A DNA stretch of 20,513 bases from an uncultured Pseudomonadales bacterium (GCA_947258895.1 CAMYKE010000042.1:1-20513), one strand, 5' to 3'. Positions 1 through 8,480 are shown, counted from the stretch's first letter. Notes: generated from the sequence alone by a model not told the origin. Program-made: numbers and translations.

Positions 1-247
1 GCAGGTGGGTTGAGAGCTCGCTAATCTGCAAGCCGGCTTCTGCCACGGTACCGGTTATTTCATCACAATAATCCTGACTCTCGGCTGCTCGCTCCAGGTC
101 GATCAATCGCGTTTCCCAGGTCGGAATTTGCACCGCCCGGTAGCCCAGACCTGCCGCCCAGGCACAGATGTTTTTGAGGTTGTTAAAGGGTTCCTGATCG
201 CCGCAAAACTGCGCCAGAAAGATCGCCGGTCCCTTGATCTGCTTCAT
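1..247 (-). CDS. Sugar phosphate isomerase/epimerase-like TIM-barrel protein (partial, N-terminal 82 codons)
   Basis: The frame starts at ATG 247-245 and stays open to the window edge, so only the first 82 residues are visible. The protein begins MKQIKGPAIFLAQFCGD and continues with a stretch around GLGYRAVQIPTWE, which resembles the first strands of the AP-endonuclease-2/xylose-isomerase-like TIM barrel (PF01261). A GGGG Shine-Dalgarno lies 8 nt upstream of the ATG. There is no signal peptide, so a cytoplasmic location is inferred, unlike the Tat-exported TIM-barrel protein at 6701-7624. It follows a Gfo/Idh/MocA gene after 148 nt, a common pairing in keto-sugar and inositol-type catabolism. 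Substrate cannot be assigned. Family call is fairly safe; function is inferred from context. Confidence 0.72.
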   Translation of the reverse strand, partial: MKQIKGPAIFLAQFCGDQEPFNNLKNICAWAAGLGYRAVQIPTWETRLIDLERAAESQDYCDEITGTVAEAGLQISELSTHL

Positions 248-335
248 CTATTTTTCCCCGCTTGATTGAATAAACAAGTTTCGTGTGCAGCGCTGATATA
301 GACCGAAAGGAACCGCAGTGGTTGCATTCGGGTTA

Positions 336-356
336 GTTACCCGCGCGCCGGGCAAC
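336..356 (-). other. Intergenic hairpin between the Gfo/Idh gene and the downstream isomerase
   Basis: In the minus-strand transcript GTTGCCCG pairs with CGGGTAAC (8 bp including one G-U) around a GCGCG loop. No U-run follows, so it is not a convincing intrinsic terminator. It could be an mRNA-processing or stability element between the two cistrons. Confidence 0.3.
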
Positions 357-395
357 CAACAACGCGCTCCTGCGCTCGGAGTCTGGAAACAGCCG

Positions 396-1532
396 TTACA
401 GGTCAACCCATTTCTGCCCCGCGCTGTTTGATTGCAGTACGGCCTCGACAAATTTCATGCCCCTGACGCCATCGAGGACGCCCGGATAGGCCCCGGCGTG
501 GTGAGGCTGGTTACGAATTGCTTTGGCGATGCCCTTGTAAATGTTGCCCATGGCGTCGAACAGTCCCTCGGGATGTCCGGGCGCGATCTTGGTACTTTCC
601 TGAGCGAATTCAGAGTTGTAGCTATTGCCCGGTTTGTACACTTGTACGGGTTGATCTTCCGTGAGGTAATACAGCACGGTGGGGTTTTCCTGCTCCCACT
701 TCAGCGCGCCCTTGTCGCCGTAGACGGCGAGGGTGATGTTATTTTCCTCGCCGGTGGCGATCTGGCTGGCCCGCACAACCCCCCTGACGCCTTCCCGGGT
801 GCGGACTAACGCCGTGCCATCGACATCCAGCTCATTGTCGGGGTAGAGCGTATTGATATCCGCCAGTACGCTGGCCACTTCCAGGCCGGTGGTGTACTCC
901 AGCAGGTTGAACGCATGGATGCCCACGTCGCCAAAGCAACAACTTTGCCCCGATTTCTTCGGGTCGAGCCGCCATACCTGCGCGCGCTTTTCGGGATCAT
1001 GAATGACCGGGTTGATCCAGCCCTGGTAATACTGGGCGTCAACTTTCTGGATCTTGCCGATCTCACCGTTGGCGATCATCTCCCGCATCTGGCGAACCAT
1101 GGGATAGCCGGTGTAGGTATGCGTGAGGCCGAACACGACCTGCTTGTCCTGCACCAGCTTCTCAATTTCCAGGGCTTCCGCCGCTGTAAAGGTAATCGGC
1201 TTTTCGCAGATGACATTGAAACCCGCGCTGACCAGTTGTTTTGCCATGGGGAAATGCAGGAAATTCGGCGTAAGTATCGATACCGCCTCCATTCGCTCCG
1301 CTGGCGGGAGGTTGTTTTCCGCTGCGATAAACGCGTCCAGATCCGCATAGGTTCGGGAGAGATCCAGGCCCATCTGGCGGGCAAACTGCTTTCCCTGCTC
1401 GAAATTGGAATCGAAAACGCCGCCGGTCAATTCGTACTGCTCACCCATGTAGGCCGCGATGCGATGGACGATTCCGATGAATGAACTGGCGCCACCGCCA
1501 ATTAGGCCCAGCCTGATTTTTCCTGAACTCAT
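396..1532 (-). CDS. Gfo/Idh/MocA-family NAD(P)-dependent sugar oxidoreductase
   Basis: A 378-residue protein of normal family length. The N-terminal Rossmann fold shows a glycine-rich turn (GLIGGG, about residues 9-14). The family signature EKPIT is at 110-114, and the C-terminal substrate domain has GDVGIHAFNLLEY at about 201-213, holding the conserved Asp/His. It lacks a signal peptide, so it probably acts in the cytoplasm. Its ATG overlaps the stop of the upstream MFS gene in an ATGA (1529-1532), implying translational coupling. Members of this family reduce or oxidise ring hydroxyl/keto groups of sugars. Next to a GMC dehydrogenase and a DUF1080 protein, a role in reducing a 3-keto-sugar back to the sugar is plausible but inferred. 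Confidence 0.9.
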   Translation of the reverse strand: MSSGKIRLGLIGGGASSFIGIVHRIAAYMGEQYELTGGVFDSNFEQGKQFARQMGLDLSRTYADLDAFIAAENNLPPAERMEAVSILTPNFLHFPMAKQLVSAGFNVICEKPITFTAAEALEIEKLVQDKQVVFGLTHTYTGYPMVRQMREMIANGEIGKIQKVDAQYYQGWINPVIHDPEKRAQVWRLDPKKSGQSCCFGDVGIHAFNLLEYTTGLEVASVLADINTLYPDNELDVDGTALVRTREGVRGVVRASQIATGEENNITLAVYGDKGALKWEQENPTVLYYLTEDQPVQVYKPGNSYNSEFAQESTKIAPGHPEGLFDAMGNIYKGIAKAIRNQPHHAGAYPGVLDGVRGMKFVEAVLQSNSAGQKWVDL

Positions 1533-2770
1533 TGTGCATCTCCATTATCCTGAACTTTGAATTGTAGCTGGTGCTTGAAGGCAAGCAGAAAGACAATGGC
1601 GACTACGCCGGCAAAAGTTGCCGGGAACAGCCAGATATTCTGCCAGCCATGGGTCTGTCCGGTGGTATATATATCGGTAATAAAACCGGCAACGGAGAAA
1701 CCAATCAGCATTCCCAGTCCATAGGTGGCCAGGGTGATCATGCCCTGGGCGGAGCTGCGGTACCGGGGCCCGGCTTTGGAGTTGGTGTAGATCTGTCCGG
1801 TGACGAAGAAAAAGTCATAGCAGATGCCGTGCAGCGCAATACCGGTAATCAGCATGAACACCAGGTCGTCGGCATTGCCGAACGCGAACAGCACATAGCG
1901 CAGCACCCAGGCCAGCATGCCGATCAGCAGGGTAAATTTGATGCCGAACCGGTGCAGGAAGACCGGTAGCAATAGCATAAAGCCGACCTCGGAAACCTGG
2001 CCCAGGGTCATCTTGCCGGTGGGGTTGTCCACCCCGATCTCCGCCAGAAACGGGTTGGCGTTTTGGTAGTAGAAGGCGAGCGGAATGCAAATCAGAATCG
2101 AGGCAATGAAAAATACCGCGAAGTTCCGATCCTTGAGCAGTGCGAAAGCATCGGCACCGATGATTTCTCCCAGGGTGATCTTATCCTGGCTCTTGGCCGC
2201 TGGCGGAGTAGCGGGCAAGGTAAAGCTGAATATGCCCAGCAGCAGCGCCGCGCAACTGCTCATCAGGAAGGTATTGCTCAGGAATCCCCGGTCGATACTC
2301 TCCCTGGCGTCCCAGGCGAAGGCATAGCTGATGATCAGGCCGGCGACAATCCAGCCGATGGTGCCCCAGACGCGGATTTTCGCGAATTCCTTGGACGGAT
2401 CATTCATCTGCCGGAAGGCGACGGAATTCACCAGGGCCAGGGTGGGCATATAGACCACCATGTAGCCCAGTACATAGGGATAAAAAACGCTGAAATCGGT
2501 AGCGCTGTGCATCTGGTAGAGCAATGCGGCTCCGACCAGATGCAGAATGGCGAGGATCTTCTCGGCGTTGAAGAAACGGTCGGCAATCAGGCCGATGATG
2601 AACGGCGCGACGATCGCCCCCCAGGACTGGGTGGCAAATGCCATGCCGACCTGCGCCCCTGAAGCATCCAGGTTATTGGCAAGAAAGGTACCGAGGGTTA
2701 CAAACCAGCCGCCCCAGATAAAAAACTGGAGAAACATCATGATACTTAACTGAATCCCGATTCTGCTCAT
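1529..2770 (-). CDS. MFS permease, nucleoside:H+ symporter (NupG-like) family
   Basis: A 413-residue, strongly hydrophobic protein with about 12 predicted membrane segments, opening with a helix rich in Phe, Trp and Gly (FLQFFIWGGWFVTLGTF). The layout and this opening match the Nuc_H_symport branch of the major facilitator superfamily. In environmental bacteria such proteins often sit beside Gfo/Idh and TIM-barrel sugar genes, so the true cargo here is more likely a sugar or keto-sugar than a nucleoside (inference). The last codons overlap the start of the Gfo/Idh gene. Upstream lies a 231-nt gap to the DUF1080 gene, so it may have its own promoter, though I see no clear one. Confidence 0.82.
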   Translation of the reverse strand: MSRIGIQLSIMMFLQFFIWGGWFVTLGTFLANNLDASGAQVGMAFATQSWGAIVAPFIIGLIADRFFNAEKILAILHLVGAALLYQMHSATDFSVFYPYVLGYMVVYMPTLALVNSVAFRQMNDPSKEFAKIRVWGTIGWIVAGLIISYAFAWDARESIDRGFLSNTFLMSSCAALLLGIFSFTLPATPPAAKSQDKITLGEIIGADAFALLKDRNFAVFFIASILICIPLAFYYQNANPFLAEIGVDNPTGKMTLGQVSEVGFMLLLPVFLHRFGIKFTLLIGMLAWVLRYVLFAFGNADDLVFMLITGIALHGICYDFFFVTGQIYTNSKAGPRYRSSAQGMITLATYGLGMLIGFSVAGFITDIYTTGQTHGWQNIWLFPATFAGVVAIVFLLAFKHQLQFKVQDNGDAQ

Positions 2771-3001
2771 GTCCGGCGACTACCCCCCTTGGTGTTGTTA
2801 TGGGCCGCTATGCGCTTTTTGGGTACTTCCCGTTTCTTGTTATTACTCGAATTGGTTAGCGTACACCTCCCGCCCGCGCGGGAAAAGTACTATCGCATTC
2901 TGTCTTTCCTTACTTCAATGTGTCGCTGCCGCAGGTTGAACAATCACCAGCATCCGCCAGCCGTTATGACGCCCCGGTTTGTGCGCCGGCCGACTACCTG
3001 T

Positions 3002-3803
3002 CTATAGCTCCCTTATCCAGATATTGCGGAAACTCACCAGCTCGTTGTGATCCTGCAGGACCAGGGGCAATTTTGCCGGGTGAGCCCGGTATATGGGGAT
3101 TCCCCGATAAGTAGTAGGCCCCCAAATGGCGACATTGTTCTGTACCAGGACCCCATTATGGATCACGGTAACCCTTGCCGGAGAAACCATGCTGCCACCG
3201 TCGCCGAACACCGGTGCGGTAAAAATGACATCGTATGTTTGCCATTCCCCGGGCGGCAGGCTGGCATTAACCAACGGCGGTATCTGCTTGTACACCGCAG
3301 CCGCCTGGCCATTGCTGTAGGTTTGATGCTGGTAGGAATCCAGTACCTGCACCTCATACAACCCCTGGAAAAAGACGCCGCTGTTGCCTCGATCCTGGCT
3401 TTCTTTCAGGGGCTCGGTGGGGCTACGCCATTCGATGTGTAGCTGCACGTCCCCGACAGCCTGTTTGGTTTTAATATAGCCGGCACCCGCACGGACGGTC
3501 ATGATGCCCTTATCGACATTCCACTGGATTGGCTCGCCGGGTTTCTGCAGTTTTTGCAGAAATTGCCCGAAGTGAAAGGTCGTTGCCGGCAAATAAAACG
3601 ATCGCATCGGAGGGGGGGGAGCCTCTTGTGCCGGGGGTTACCGCTTGTGGCACGGGCTCCCAGATTTCGGTTGCCTCGGGATCGATTTGGGAGGTATCCG
3701 GTTGCGCGCCGTTGGCCGCCGCTGCGAACAGCAATATGGTGATTGCCGCCAGTTTCCTATTACAGCGATATCGGGTATCGAACAAACAGTTATTATAATT
3801 CAT
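3002..3803 (-). pseudogene. DUF1080 / 3-keto-glycoside hydrolase-like protein, split by a frameshift
   Basis: Two overlapping frames together make one family member. The first (start ATG 3803) carries a signal peptide (LAAITILLFAAAANGA, then Gln) followed by EIWEPVP and PSDAIVLFAGNDLS, the usual start of the PF06439 lectin-like fold. The second frame continues with GEPIQWNV, GYIKTKQAVGDVQLHIEW, NSGVFFQGLYEVQVLDSY and the C-terminal FRNIWIREL, all typical of the domain. The join lies near 3560-3580, just after NDLS, and needs one base removed or two added. An 8-base G run at 3612-3619 is not the site, because family sequence is in frame on both sides of it. Members of this family hydrolyse 3-keto-glycosides, which fits the neighbouring GMC dehydrogenase. 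Ends with TAG. Confidence 0.82.
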
Positions 3804-4102
3804 TGGGCTACCGCCTCTTGTCGATTAGGTCAGGAGCAGGACGCTTGATTGGAAAGTGCCCCCTCGCAGAATAGTGTGGGATTGCCGCGTGATAATCCCC
3901 ATCCGGTGCTTCCTGGTGTTGTTTATTTCGACCGCCATCCCGACCACCCCCGTACAACAGCTGGCTTCGTCGCGCACTCGGTCCCGGGCCGAGATTGTCA
4001 ATGGCTTTCCACCATACGGTCTTGACCATGGCTTGGCCGGGCCAGTGTTTATCGGTCAGAAACGGATGATCCGTTTGGACCCATGCGGAAGTTCACACAT
4101 AG
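3804..4102. other. 299-nt intergenic gap with no supported gene
   Basis: This gap separates the dehydrogenase small subunit from the DUF1080 gene. A 73-codon minus-strand frame (3808-4029) has biased, low-complexity content and no family resemblance, so I do not call it. I see no clear promoter or terminator. Confidence 0.5.
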
Positions 4103-4723
4103 CTAAAATGTCCAGACGTTCCCCACCTTTTCCACCGGGATGCAGGGATCATAGCGACCGGGTATCGGATCATAACTGAGCACCTGCTCGCCCACCTTTT
4201 CCGAGGTGAAGTAGGCTTTTATCGTAAGCTCGCGCTGGGTCACCAGAAAACTCCATAGATAATACTCGTCTTTTCTGTCCTCTGGAGCCTCACTATTTTC
4301 TATTAAGCCGAGCACTTGTTCCTGGTCTGCCGCGGCGGAGCGATAGGCCTGCTCCACAAATGCCTGTTGCGTCTGCACGGGGCTCTCGTGGAAGACCTCG
4401 CCATTTTCCTGTTCGAAGCGCCCCAGAAACACCTGTAAACCGTTCCTGAATTTGTCGCTGTCGGCATCTGTGAAAACATCTTGCAATAACAAGTCGATAA
4501 ACTGGGGAACGCCGACGTCAAGGGCTCCCGGCGTATCGCTGGCGGGGATAATGACATCTGCAATCTTGCTCACGGCGACACTTTCTTCTGTGTTTAGAAA
4601 AACGGGTTGCCAGCCTGCATTGATACTCTTTTCGGCCGCCCGCAATATTCCGACAAAGGTTCCGGAGGACAGGACCACGCCAGTGGATAGCGCGATCGAT
4701 TTCAGTGCTTCTCGCCTTTTCAT
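4103..4723 (-). CDS. Gluconate 2-dehydrogenase subunit 3 family protein (small subunit of the GMC dehydrogenase, Tat-exported)
   Basis: A 206-residue protein with a twin-arginine start (MKRREALKSIALSTG) and a hydrophobic stretch ending near AA at 29-30. The mature part shows the family pattern: VIIPASDTPGALDVGVPQFID at about 57-77 and the C-terminal TIKAYFTSEKVG ... YDPIPGRYDPCIP at about 167-196 (PF13618). Such subunits carry the Tat signal for a signal-less GMC catalytic partner and help its folding and export. Here the partner is immediately upstream: its TAA ends 1 nt before this ATG. The order (catalytic subunit first) is the reverse of many known operons. No cytochrome c subunit gene is present in the window, so the electron acceptor is unknown. 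Confidence 0.9.
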   Translation of the reverse strand: MKRREALKSIALSTGVVLSSGTFVGILRAAEKSINAGWQPVFLNTEESVAVSKIADVIIPASDTPGALDVGVPQFIDLLLQDVFTDADSDKFRNGLQVFLGRFEQENGEVFHESPVQTQQAFVEQAYRSAAADQEQVLGLIENSEAPEDRKDEYYLWSFLVTQRELTIKAYFTSEKVGEQVLSYDPIPGRYDPCIPVEKVGNVWTF

Positions 4724-4724
4724 C

Positions 4725-6422
4725 TTACAGCACCCCCTTCTTCAGTTGTTCAACCGCATAGTCGGCGGCCCTTGCGGTAAAGGCCATGTAACTGAGCGAC
4801 GGGTTCTGACAAGCCGCAGAGGCCATGAAGGCGCCATCCGTAACAAATACGTTCGGCACCGCATGCACCTGGTTATAGCCGTTCAGGACCGACGTGTTGG
4901 GATCACGCCCCATTCGGGCCGTTCCCATTTCATGAATACCCAGTCCCAATGCAGTGCCATCATCATACGCTTTGATATTCTTGAAGCCGGCCGCGGCTAA
5001 CATCTCTTCCGCGCTGGCTTTCATGTCTACGCGCATTTTCATCTCGTTATCCTTGAGTTCACAATCGAAGGTAACGGTCGGCAGACCCCACTTGTCGGTT
5101 CGATCGTAATCCAGGTACATTTTATTGTCGTGATAGGGAAGTACTTCGCCGAATGCGGTAATTCCCATTTTCCACGGACCCGGGCGGGTTAATTCCTCTT
5201 TCAGATCCAGACCAATTGCCAATTCCGGAACGCTCCTTTCCCAGTTTTCCCGGCTGGCACTCCCCTGGTAGCCATAGCCCCGGATGAAATCGAGCTTTTC
5301 AGGCTGTCCCGGCAGGTTACGGAATCTTGGAATATATACGCTGACGGGCTTGCGCCCCTTGTAGTACTGGTCTTCGAAACCATCGATCGTTCCCGAGGCG
5401 CCAACTTTGTGGTGATGGTCCATAATATTGTGGCCCAGTTCACCGGAGTCATTGCCCATTCCATTGGGGAAGCGATCTGATTTGGAGTTAAGTAAAATGG
5501 CGGTAGAGGCGATCGCGGAAGCACAGCAAAAAATGACCTTGGCAGAATATTCAAAGGATTCCATGGTTTCGGTGTCTATCACCCGTACCCCGGTGGCCCT
5601 GCGCGTTTTGTCATCATAAATAATAGAATGAACAATAGAGTTCGGGCGCAGCACCATATTGCCGGTTTCCGCGGCGTAGGGAAGGGTCGAGGAGAGGCTG
5701 CTAAAATAGGCGCCGAAGGGGCATCCCCTGATGCAACGGTCCCTAAACTGGCACTTTACCCTGCCTTTAAACACCTTGTCGCCGGTGATGTGGGCAGCGC
5801 GTCCCGGCATCAAAACCCTGCCCTTGAAATTCTTTTCGAGGCTTTTTGCCAAGTGCTCCTCAACGCAATTAAGCGGCATCGGCGGTAACAATTTGCCATC
5901 CGGCACTTGCTCCAGACCCATATTTTGTCCAGTCACGCCAATATGGGTTTCGACATAGTCGTACCAGGGTTCTATATCCTTGTAGCGCACCGGCCAGTCA
6001 ACGCCAATACCGTCTCGCTGGTTTGCCCCAAAATCCAGGTCGCCCATGCGCCAGCTTTGCCTTCCCCAGGTGATGGATCGCCCGCCAACGTGGTAGCCGC
6101 GGATCCAGTCGAAGCGCTTCACTTCATTGTAGGGGTGCTCTACGTCGTCCACGAACCAGTGTTTATGCATCGGGCTGACGGCATAACCGGTTCGGGCCTG
6201 CTTTTGCTGCCTGGCCTTTTCCTCCGGCGTCAGGTCGTTCCGGTGTTTGAAGTCCCACGGGTCCAGCAAAGCGGTGTGGTAATCCTTGATATGTTCGACC
6301 TTTCGTCCCCGTTCGAGCACCAGAGTACGCAATCCTTTTTCGCACAGTTCCTTGGCCGCCCAGCCACCACTTATGCCACTGCCGATGACAATAGCGTCGA
6401 AAGTTACAGAGTCTTTCTCCAT
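4725..6422 (-). CDS. GMC-family FAD-dependent sugar dehydrogenase, catalytic subunit with probable [3Fe-4S] site
   Basis: A 565-residue protein counted from ATG 6422, chosen over the in-frame GTG 9 nt upstream because a GAGG Shine-Dalgarno overlaps that GTG and lies 8 nt before the ATG. The FAD-binding Rossmann motif GSGISGG is at 14-20, with the acidic LVLERG residue at E37. The C-terminal GMC signature HEMGTARMG starts near residue 497, and the second catalytic position is the Asn of CQNPSLS near 540. A C-x5-C-x3-C-P motif (C224, C230, C234) matches the spacing that binds [3Fe-4S] in FAD-glucose-dehydrogenase-type enzymes. It has no signal peptide, consistent with hitch-hiking export with the adjacent Tat subunit. 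Likely role is oxidation of a sugar hydroxyl, possibly C3 of a glycoside (inferred from neighbours). Confidence 0.92.
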   Translation of the reverse strand: MEKDSVTFDAIVIGSGISGGWAAKELCEKGLRTLVLERGRKVEHIKDYHTALLDPWDFKHRNDLTPEEKARQQKQARTGYAVSPMHKHWFVDDVEHPYNEVKRFDWIRGYHVGGRSITWGRQSWRMGDLDFGANQRDGIGVDWPVRYKDIEPWYDYVETHIGVTGQNMGLEQVPDGKLLPPMPLNCVEEHLAKSLEKNFKGRVLMPGRAAHITGDKVFKGRVKCQFRDRCIRGCPFGAYFSSLSSTLPYAAETGNMVLRPNSIVHSIIYDDKTRRATGVRVIDTETMESFEYSAKVIFCCASAIASTAILLNSKSDRFPNGMGNDSGELGHNIMDHHHKVGASGTIDGFEDQYYKGRKPVSVYIPRFRNLPGQPEKLDFIRGYGYQGSASRENWERSVPELAIGLDLKEELTRPGPWKMGITAFGEVLPYHDNKMYLDYDRTDKWGLPTVTFDCELKDNEMKMRVDMKASAEEMLAAAGFKNIKAYDDGTALGLGIHEMGTARMGRDPNTSVLNGYNQVHAVPNVFVTDGAFMASAACQNPSLSYMAFTARAADYAVEQLKKGVL

Positions 6423-6700
6423 TTCGGGCACCTCAGCAGATTTAATTTTCAGTTTCGGAAAGTAAGAATTATGGTAGCTTCTCAGGAAGCGTTTTTATTT
6501 TGTAATGACGGGGGACGTCACCACGACAGTGTAAACGCATTTCGATCCCCCCTCAAATTGAATACGTATGCACGCGGCTACTGGTAACATTTCTGGGGAA
6601 GGCGCACCTCAAACTAATAATCGCACTGGTTATGCCGGGGTTGTCGTGCTCTATTTATTTTTATTGCCAGGGAGAGCGTTGAGCGAACAACCGCAAAAAG
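6423..6700. other. 278-nt gap upstream of the GMC gene
   Basis: The gap lies between the Tat-exported TIM-barrel gene and the GMC gene, both minus strand. It is more AT-rich than its flanks near 6440-6510, so a separate minus-strand promoter for the dehydrogenase genes is possible, but I cannot define -35/-10 boxes or a terminator with confidence. Confidence 0.35.
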
Positions 6701-7624
6701 TTACCACTGATCGGCCCTGGCCAGTCGTTTCGCGGCTGCCAGCGGGTCACCGGACGGGCGGCACTCCACGCCGACATATCCCCTGTAGCCGAGCGCATGG
6801 GCTTCTCTCAGCACTCTGGCGTAATTGATTTCACCGGTTCCGGGTTCGTTGCGGCCCGGGGTGTCTGCCAATTGCAGGTACCCGATGTAATCGATCCCGT
6901 CGCGCAGGTGCCCGCACAAATCTCCCTCCGTAATCTGCATGTGATAAAAGTCCCAATTGATTTTCACATGGGAGGAATCGACGGCTTTGCAAATCGAGAT
7001 CGCCGGATCACTGCCGTATAGACAGTGACCTTTGTGGTCGACCCGAATATTCATCGGCTCCAGGATAAGGGTCAGGTCGTTTTGCTCTGCAATCGGTGCC
7101 ACCCGTTTCAATGCCGTGATAATGTTCCGGTGCATCTCCGTCTGGGTGATGCCCGGCTGGTCATCCCCTCCGACCACCGTTGCCATTTTGCAATTCAGTA
7201 TTTTTCCTGCGTTGCAGGCCGCTGTTATTTTTTTCTCCACCAAATCATGGTTTGCGGGATTATTCATGCCGGGATTAAATCCCCAGGCAGTAAATTGAGT
7301 GATCTCCAGATTGAACCGGTCGCAGGTTTTTCGAATTGCCTCCAGGTCCTTGTTCTCGTAATCCCAAAATTCTATAGCCGGAAACCCCAGCTCGGCCGTC
7401 TTCCGGATTCGCTCCAGGAAATCGAGATCCGACCACCACATCTCAACATTGATGGCAAACCTGGTGTGGGGAGTCTTGCCGATCCCGGAATTGTCTTCCG
7501 CGGTGCTGGTGTGAGTTGCCCCGCGATTTATGGCATTGTCCGCCGCAGCGATTCCAGGCAAACCGGTCCCGGCCGCGGCGATAGAACTGGCGGCTAAAAA
7601 ATGCCTGCGTGAAATTGCCTTCAT
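6701..7624 (-). CDS. Hydroxypyruvate-isomerase-like TIM-barrel protein with Tat signal
   Basis: A 307-residue protein. The N-terminus has SRRHFLAAS followed by a hydrophobic Ala/Gly-rich segment to about AAA at 26-28, a clear twin-arginine signal. The mature part is an AP-endonuclease-2-like TIM barrel (PF01261). Probable metal ligands are E189 in LEPMN, D225 in NWDFYH, Q251 in LQLADTPGR and E287 in GVECRP, the arrangement seen in hydroxypyruvate isomerase. GAGAGGAT lies about 8 nt upstream of the ATG. True Hyi enzymes are cytoplasmic, so an exported relative next to a sugar dehydrogenase more likely acts on a keto-sugar, perhaps as a lyase, epimerase or isomerase in the periplasm (inference). 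It is the first gene of the sugar cluster in transcription order. Confidence 0.87.
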   Translation of the reverse strand: MKAISRRHFLAASSIAAAGTGLPGIAAADNAINRGATHTSTAEDNSGIGKTPHTRFAINVEMWWSDLDFLERIRKTAELGFPAIEFWDYENKDLEAIRKTCDRFNLEITQFTAWGFNPGMNNPANHDLVEKKITAACNAGKILNCKMATVVGGDDQPGITQTEMHRNIITALKRVAPIAEQNDLTLILEPMNIRVDHKGHCLYGSDPAISICKAVDSSHVKINWDFYHMQITEGDLCGHLRDGIDYIGYLQLADTPGRNEPGTGEINYARVLREAHALGYRGYVGVECRPSGDPLAAAKRLARADQW

Positions 7625-7704
7625 ACTGTTGATCCTCTCACAATTGGAACTCCACGGGCTATCCAGCCAAATGCTTGTCCCGCTCTTATAGCACGATGGG
7701 ACGG

Positions 7705-7724
7705 AAAAGGGGACGGAGGGATTA
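7705..7724 (+). repeat. Left arm of the 20-bp inverted repeat
   Basis: AAAAGGGGACGGAGGGATTA. A partial direct copy (GGGACGGA) lies just outside at 7698-7705. Pairs exactly with 8519-8538. Confidence 0.85.
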
Positions 7725-7732
7725 TTTTTTGA

Positions 7733-8434
7733 TCAACCGGAGTTAACGTCCGCTGTCTTTTTGGGCCGCCCGCGCTTCAGCTGCCCGAGCTTGATGCCAT
7801 ACTTCCTTTCGACTTGTCTACAGAAGTGATCATCGCCGAGTGGATGGCTATAGTGTGCAGCCTTGCGTATTTGAATCAGCTCTTCCTCGTGGACTTGATG
7901 CTCGAACAACTCTTTATAGGCATGGGTTCGCCCTGCCACGTCCGAACCCAATCGCATGTATTCCGAATGGGGCACAAGCCAGCCGAACTCTCCGCGGGAA
8001 TTGGCATGATAGCTGGACCAGGCATATTGATCCGGCCTCTGCAGCATTCCTGCTCGCACGGGATTCAGTTCTATATATCGGTAGCAAGTAAGCAAATAGG
8101 TTTCACTCTGGATCAGGCTTGCTTTGTGCCGCCCCTCCCACAACGTTCCGGTTCTCCTGTACTTGCGGTTGATATATTGCGCGTAGCGACTGCCCACTGC
8201 CTTGAACGTATTGGAAATAGAATCGCTACGATCGGGTGTTGCCAGAAAGTGGACGTGATTGGTCATCAGGCAGTACGCATGCACTCTCACACCGTACCGA
8301 TCAGACAACTCCTGCCAAAACGTGAGGTAGCGCTGGTAGTTCTCTGGTTCAATAAAACATGCTTCCCGGTTATTCCCACGCTGCACCACGTGGTATGGAA
8401 GCCCCGAAAGGTAGTGTCTTGGACGTCTTGGCAT
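7733..8434 (-). CDS. REP-associated tyrosine transposase (RAYT / Y1 transposase, TnpA_REP)
   Basis: A 233-residue protein with the RAYT opening (RPRHYLSGLPYHVVQRGNNR), the HUH metal motif TNHVHFL (H60, H62), and YRYIELNPVRAGM at about 118-130, which supplies the catalytic tyrosine (Y118 or Y120), plus WSSYHAN further on. The C-terminal tail is basic (KRGRPKK). These single-strand nicking enzymes are usually domesticated and act on REP-type palindromes. A Shine-Dalgarno AAGGA lies 6 nt before the ATG. The gene is complete and apparently functional. It is framed by a perfect inverted repeat and preceded by two palindromes, which may be its substrate (inference). Confidence 0.93.
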   Translation of the reverse strand: MPRRPRHYLSGLPYHVVQRGNNREACFIEPENYQRYLTFWQELSDRYGVRVHAYCLMTNHVHFLATPDRSDSISNTFKAVGSRYAQYINRKYRRTGTLWEGRHKASLIQSETYLLTCYRYIELNPVRAGMLQRPDQYAWSSYHANSRGEFGWLVPHSEYMRLGSDVAGRTHAYKELFEHQVHEEELIQIRKAAHYSHPLGDDHFCRQVERKYGIKLGQLKRGRPKKTADVNSG

Positions 8435-8460
8435 TGCAGTTCCTTTGCATAACCAGAAGT

Positions 8461-8480
8461 AAAGTGGACCATTACACTTT
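8461..8480. repeat. Hairpin 1 upstream of the RAYT gene
   Basis: AAAGTG (8461-8466) pairs with CACTTT (8475-8480) around an 8-nt loop. It lies 26 nt upstream of the transposase start and directly abuts hairpin 2. Paired palindromes of this kind are what RAYT proteins commonly recognise. Confidence 0.45.

Noticed and set aside
248..451. 67-codon minus-strand frame between the isomerase and Gfo/Idh genes
   Set aside because: No family resemblance, no good ribosome-binding site, and it overlaps the end of the Gfo/Idh gene.
2063..2662. 199-codon plus-strand frame opposite the MFS gene
   Set aside because: Complement of a well-supported membrane protein; Gly/Gln/Glu-rich composition is typical of an antisense shadow.
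2858..2875. LacI-type operator (GGTTAGCGTACACC) upstream of the MFS gene
   Set aside because: Only four of seven positions match between half-sites; too weak to claim.
3612..3619. 8-base G run as the cause of the DUF1080 frameshift
   Set aside because: Family-like sequence is in the same frame on both sides of the run (EIWEPVP before, PSDAIVLF after); the shift comes later, near 3560-3580.
3808..4029. 73-codon minus-strand frame in the gap before the DUF1080 gene
   Set aside because: Low-complexity, arginine-rich, no homology I recognise and no clear ribosome-binding site.
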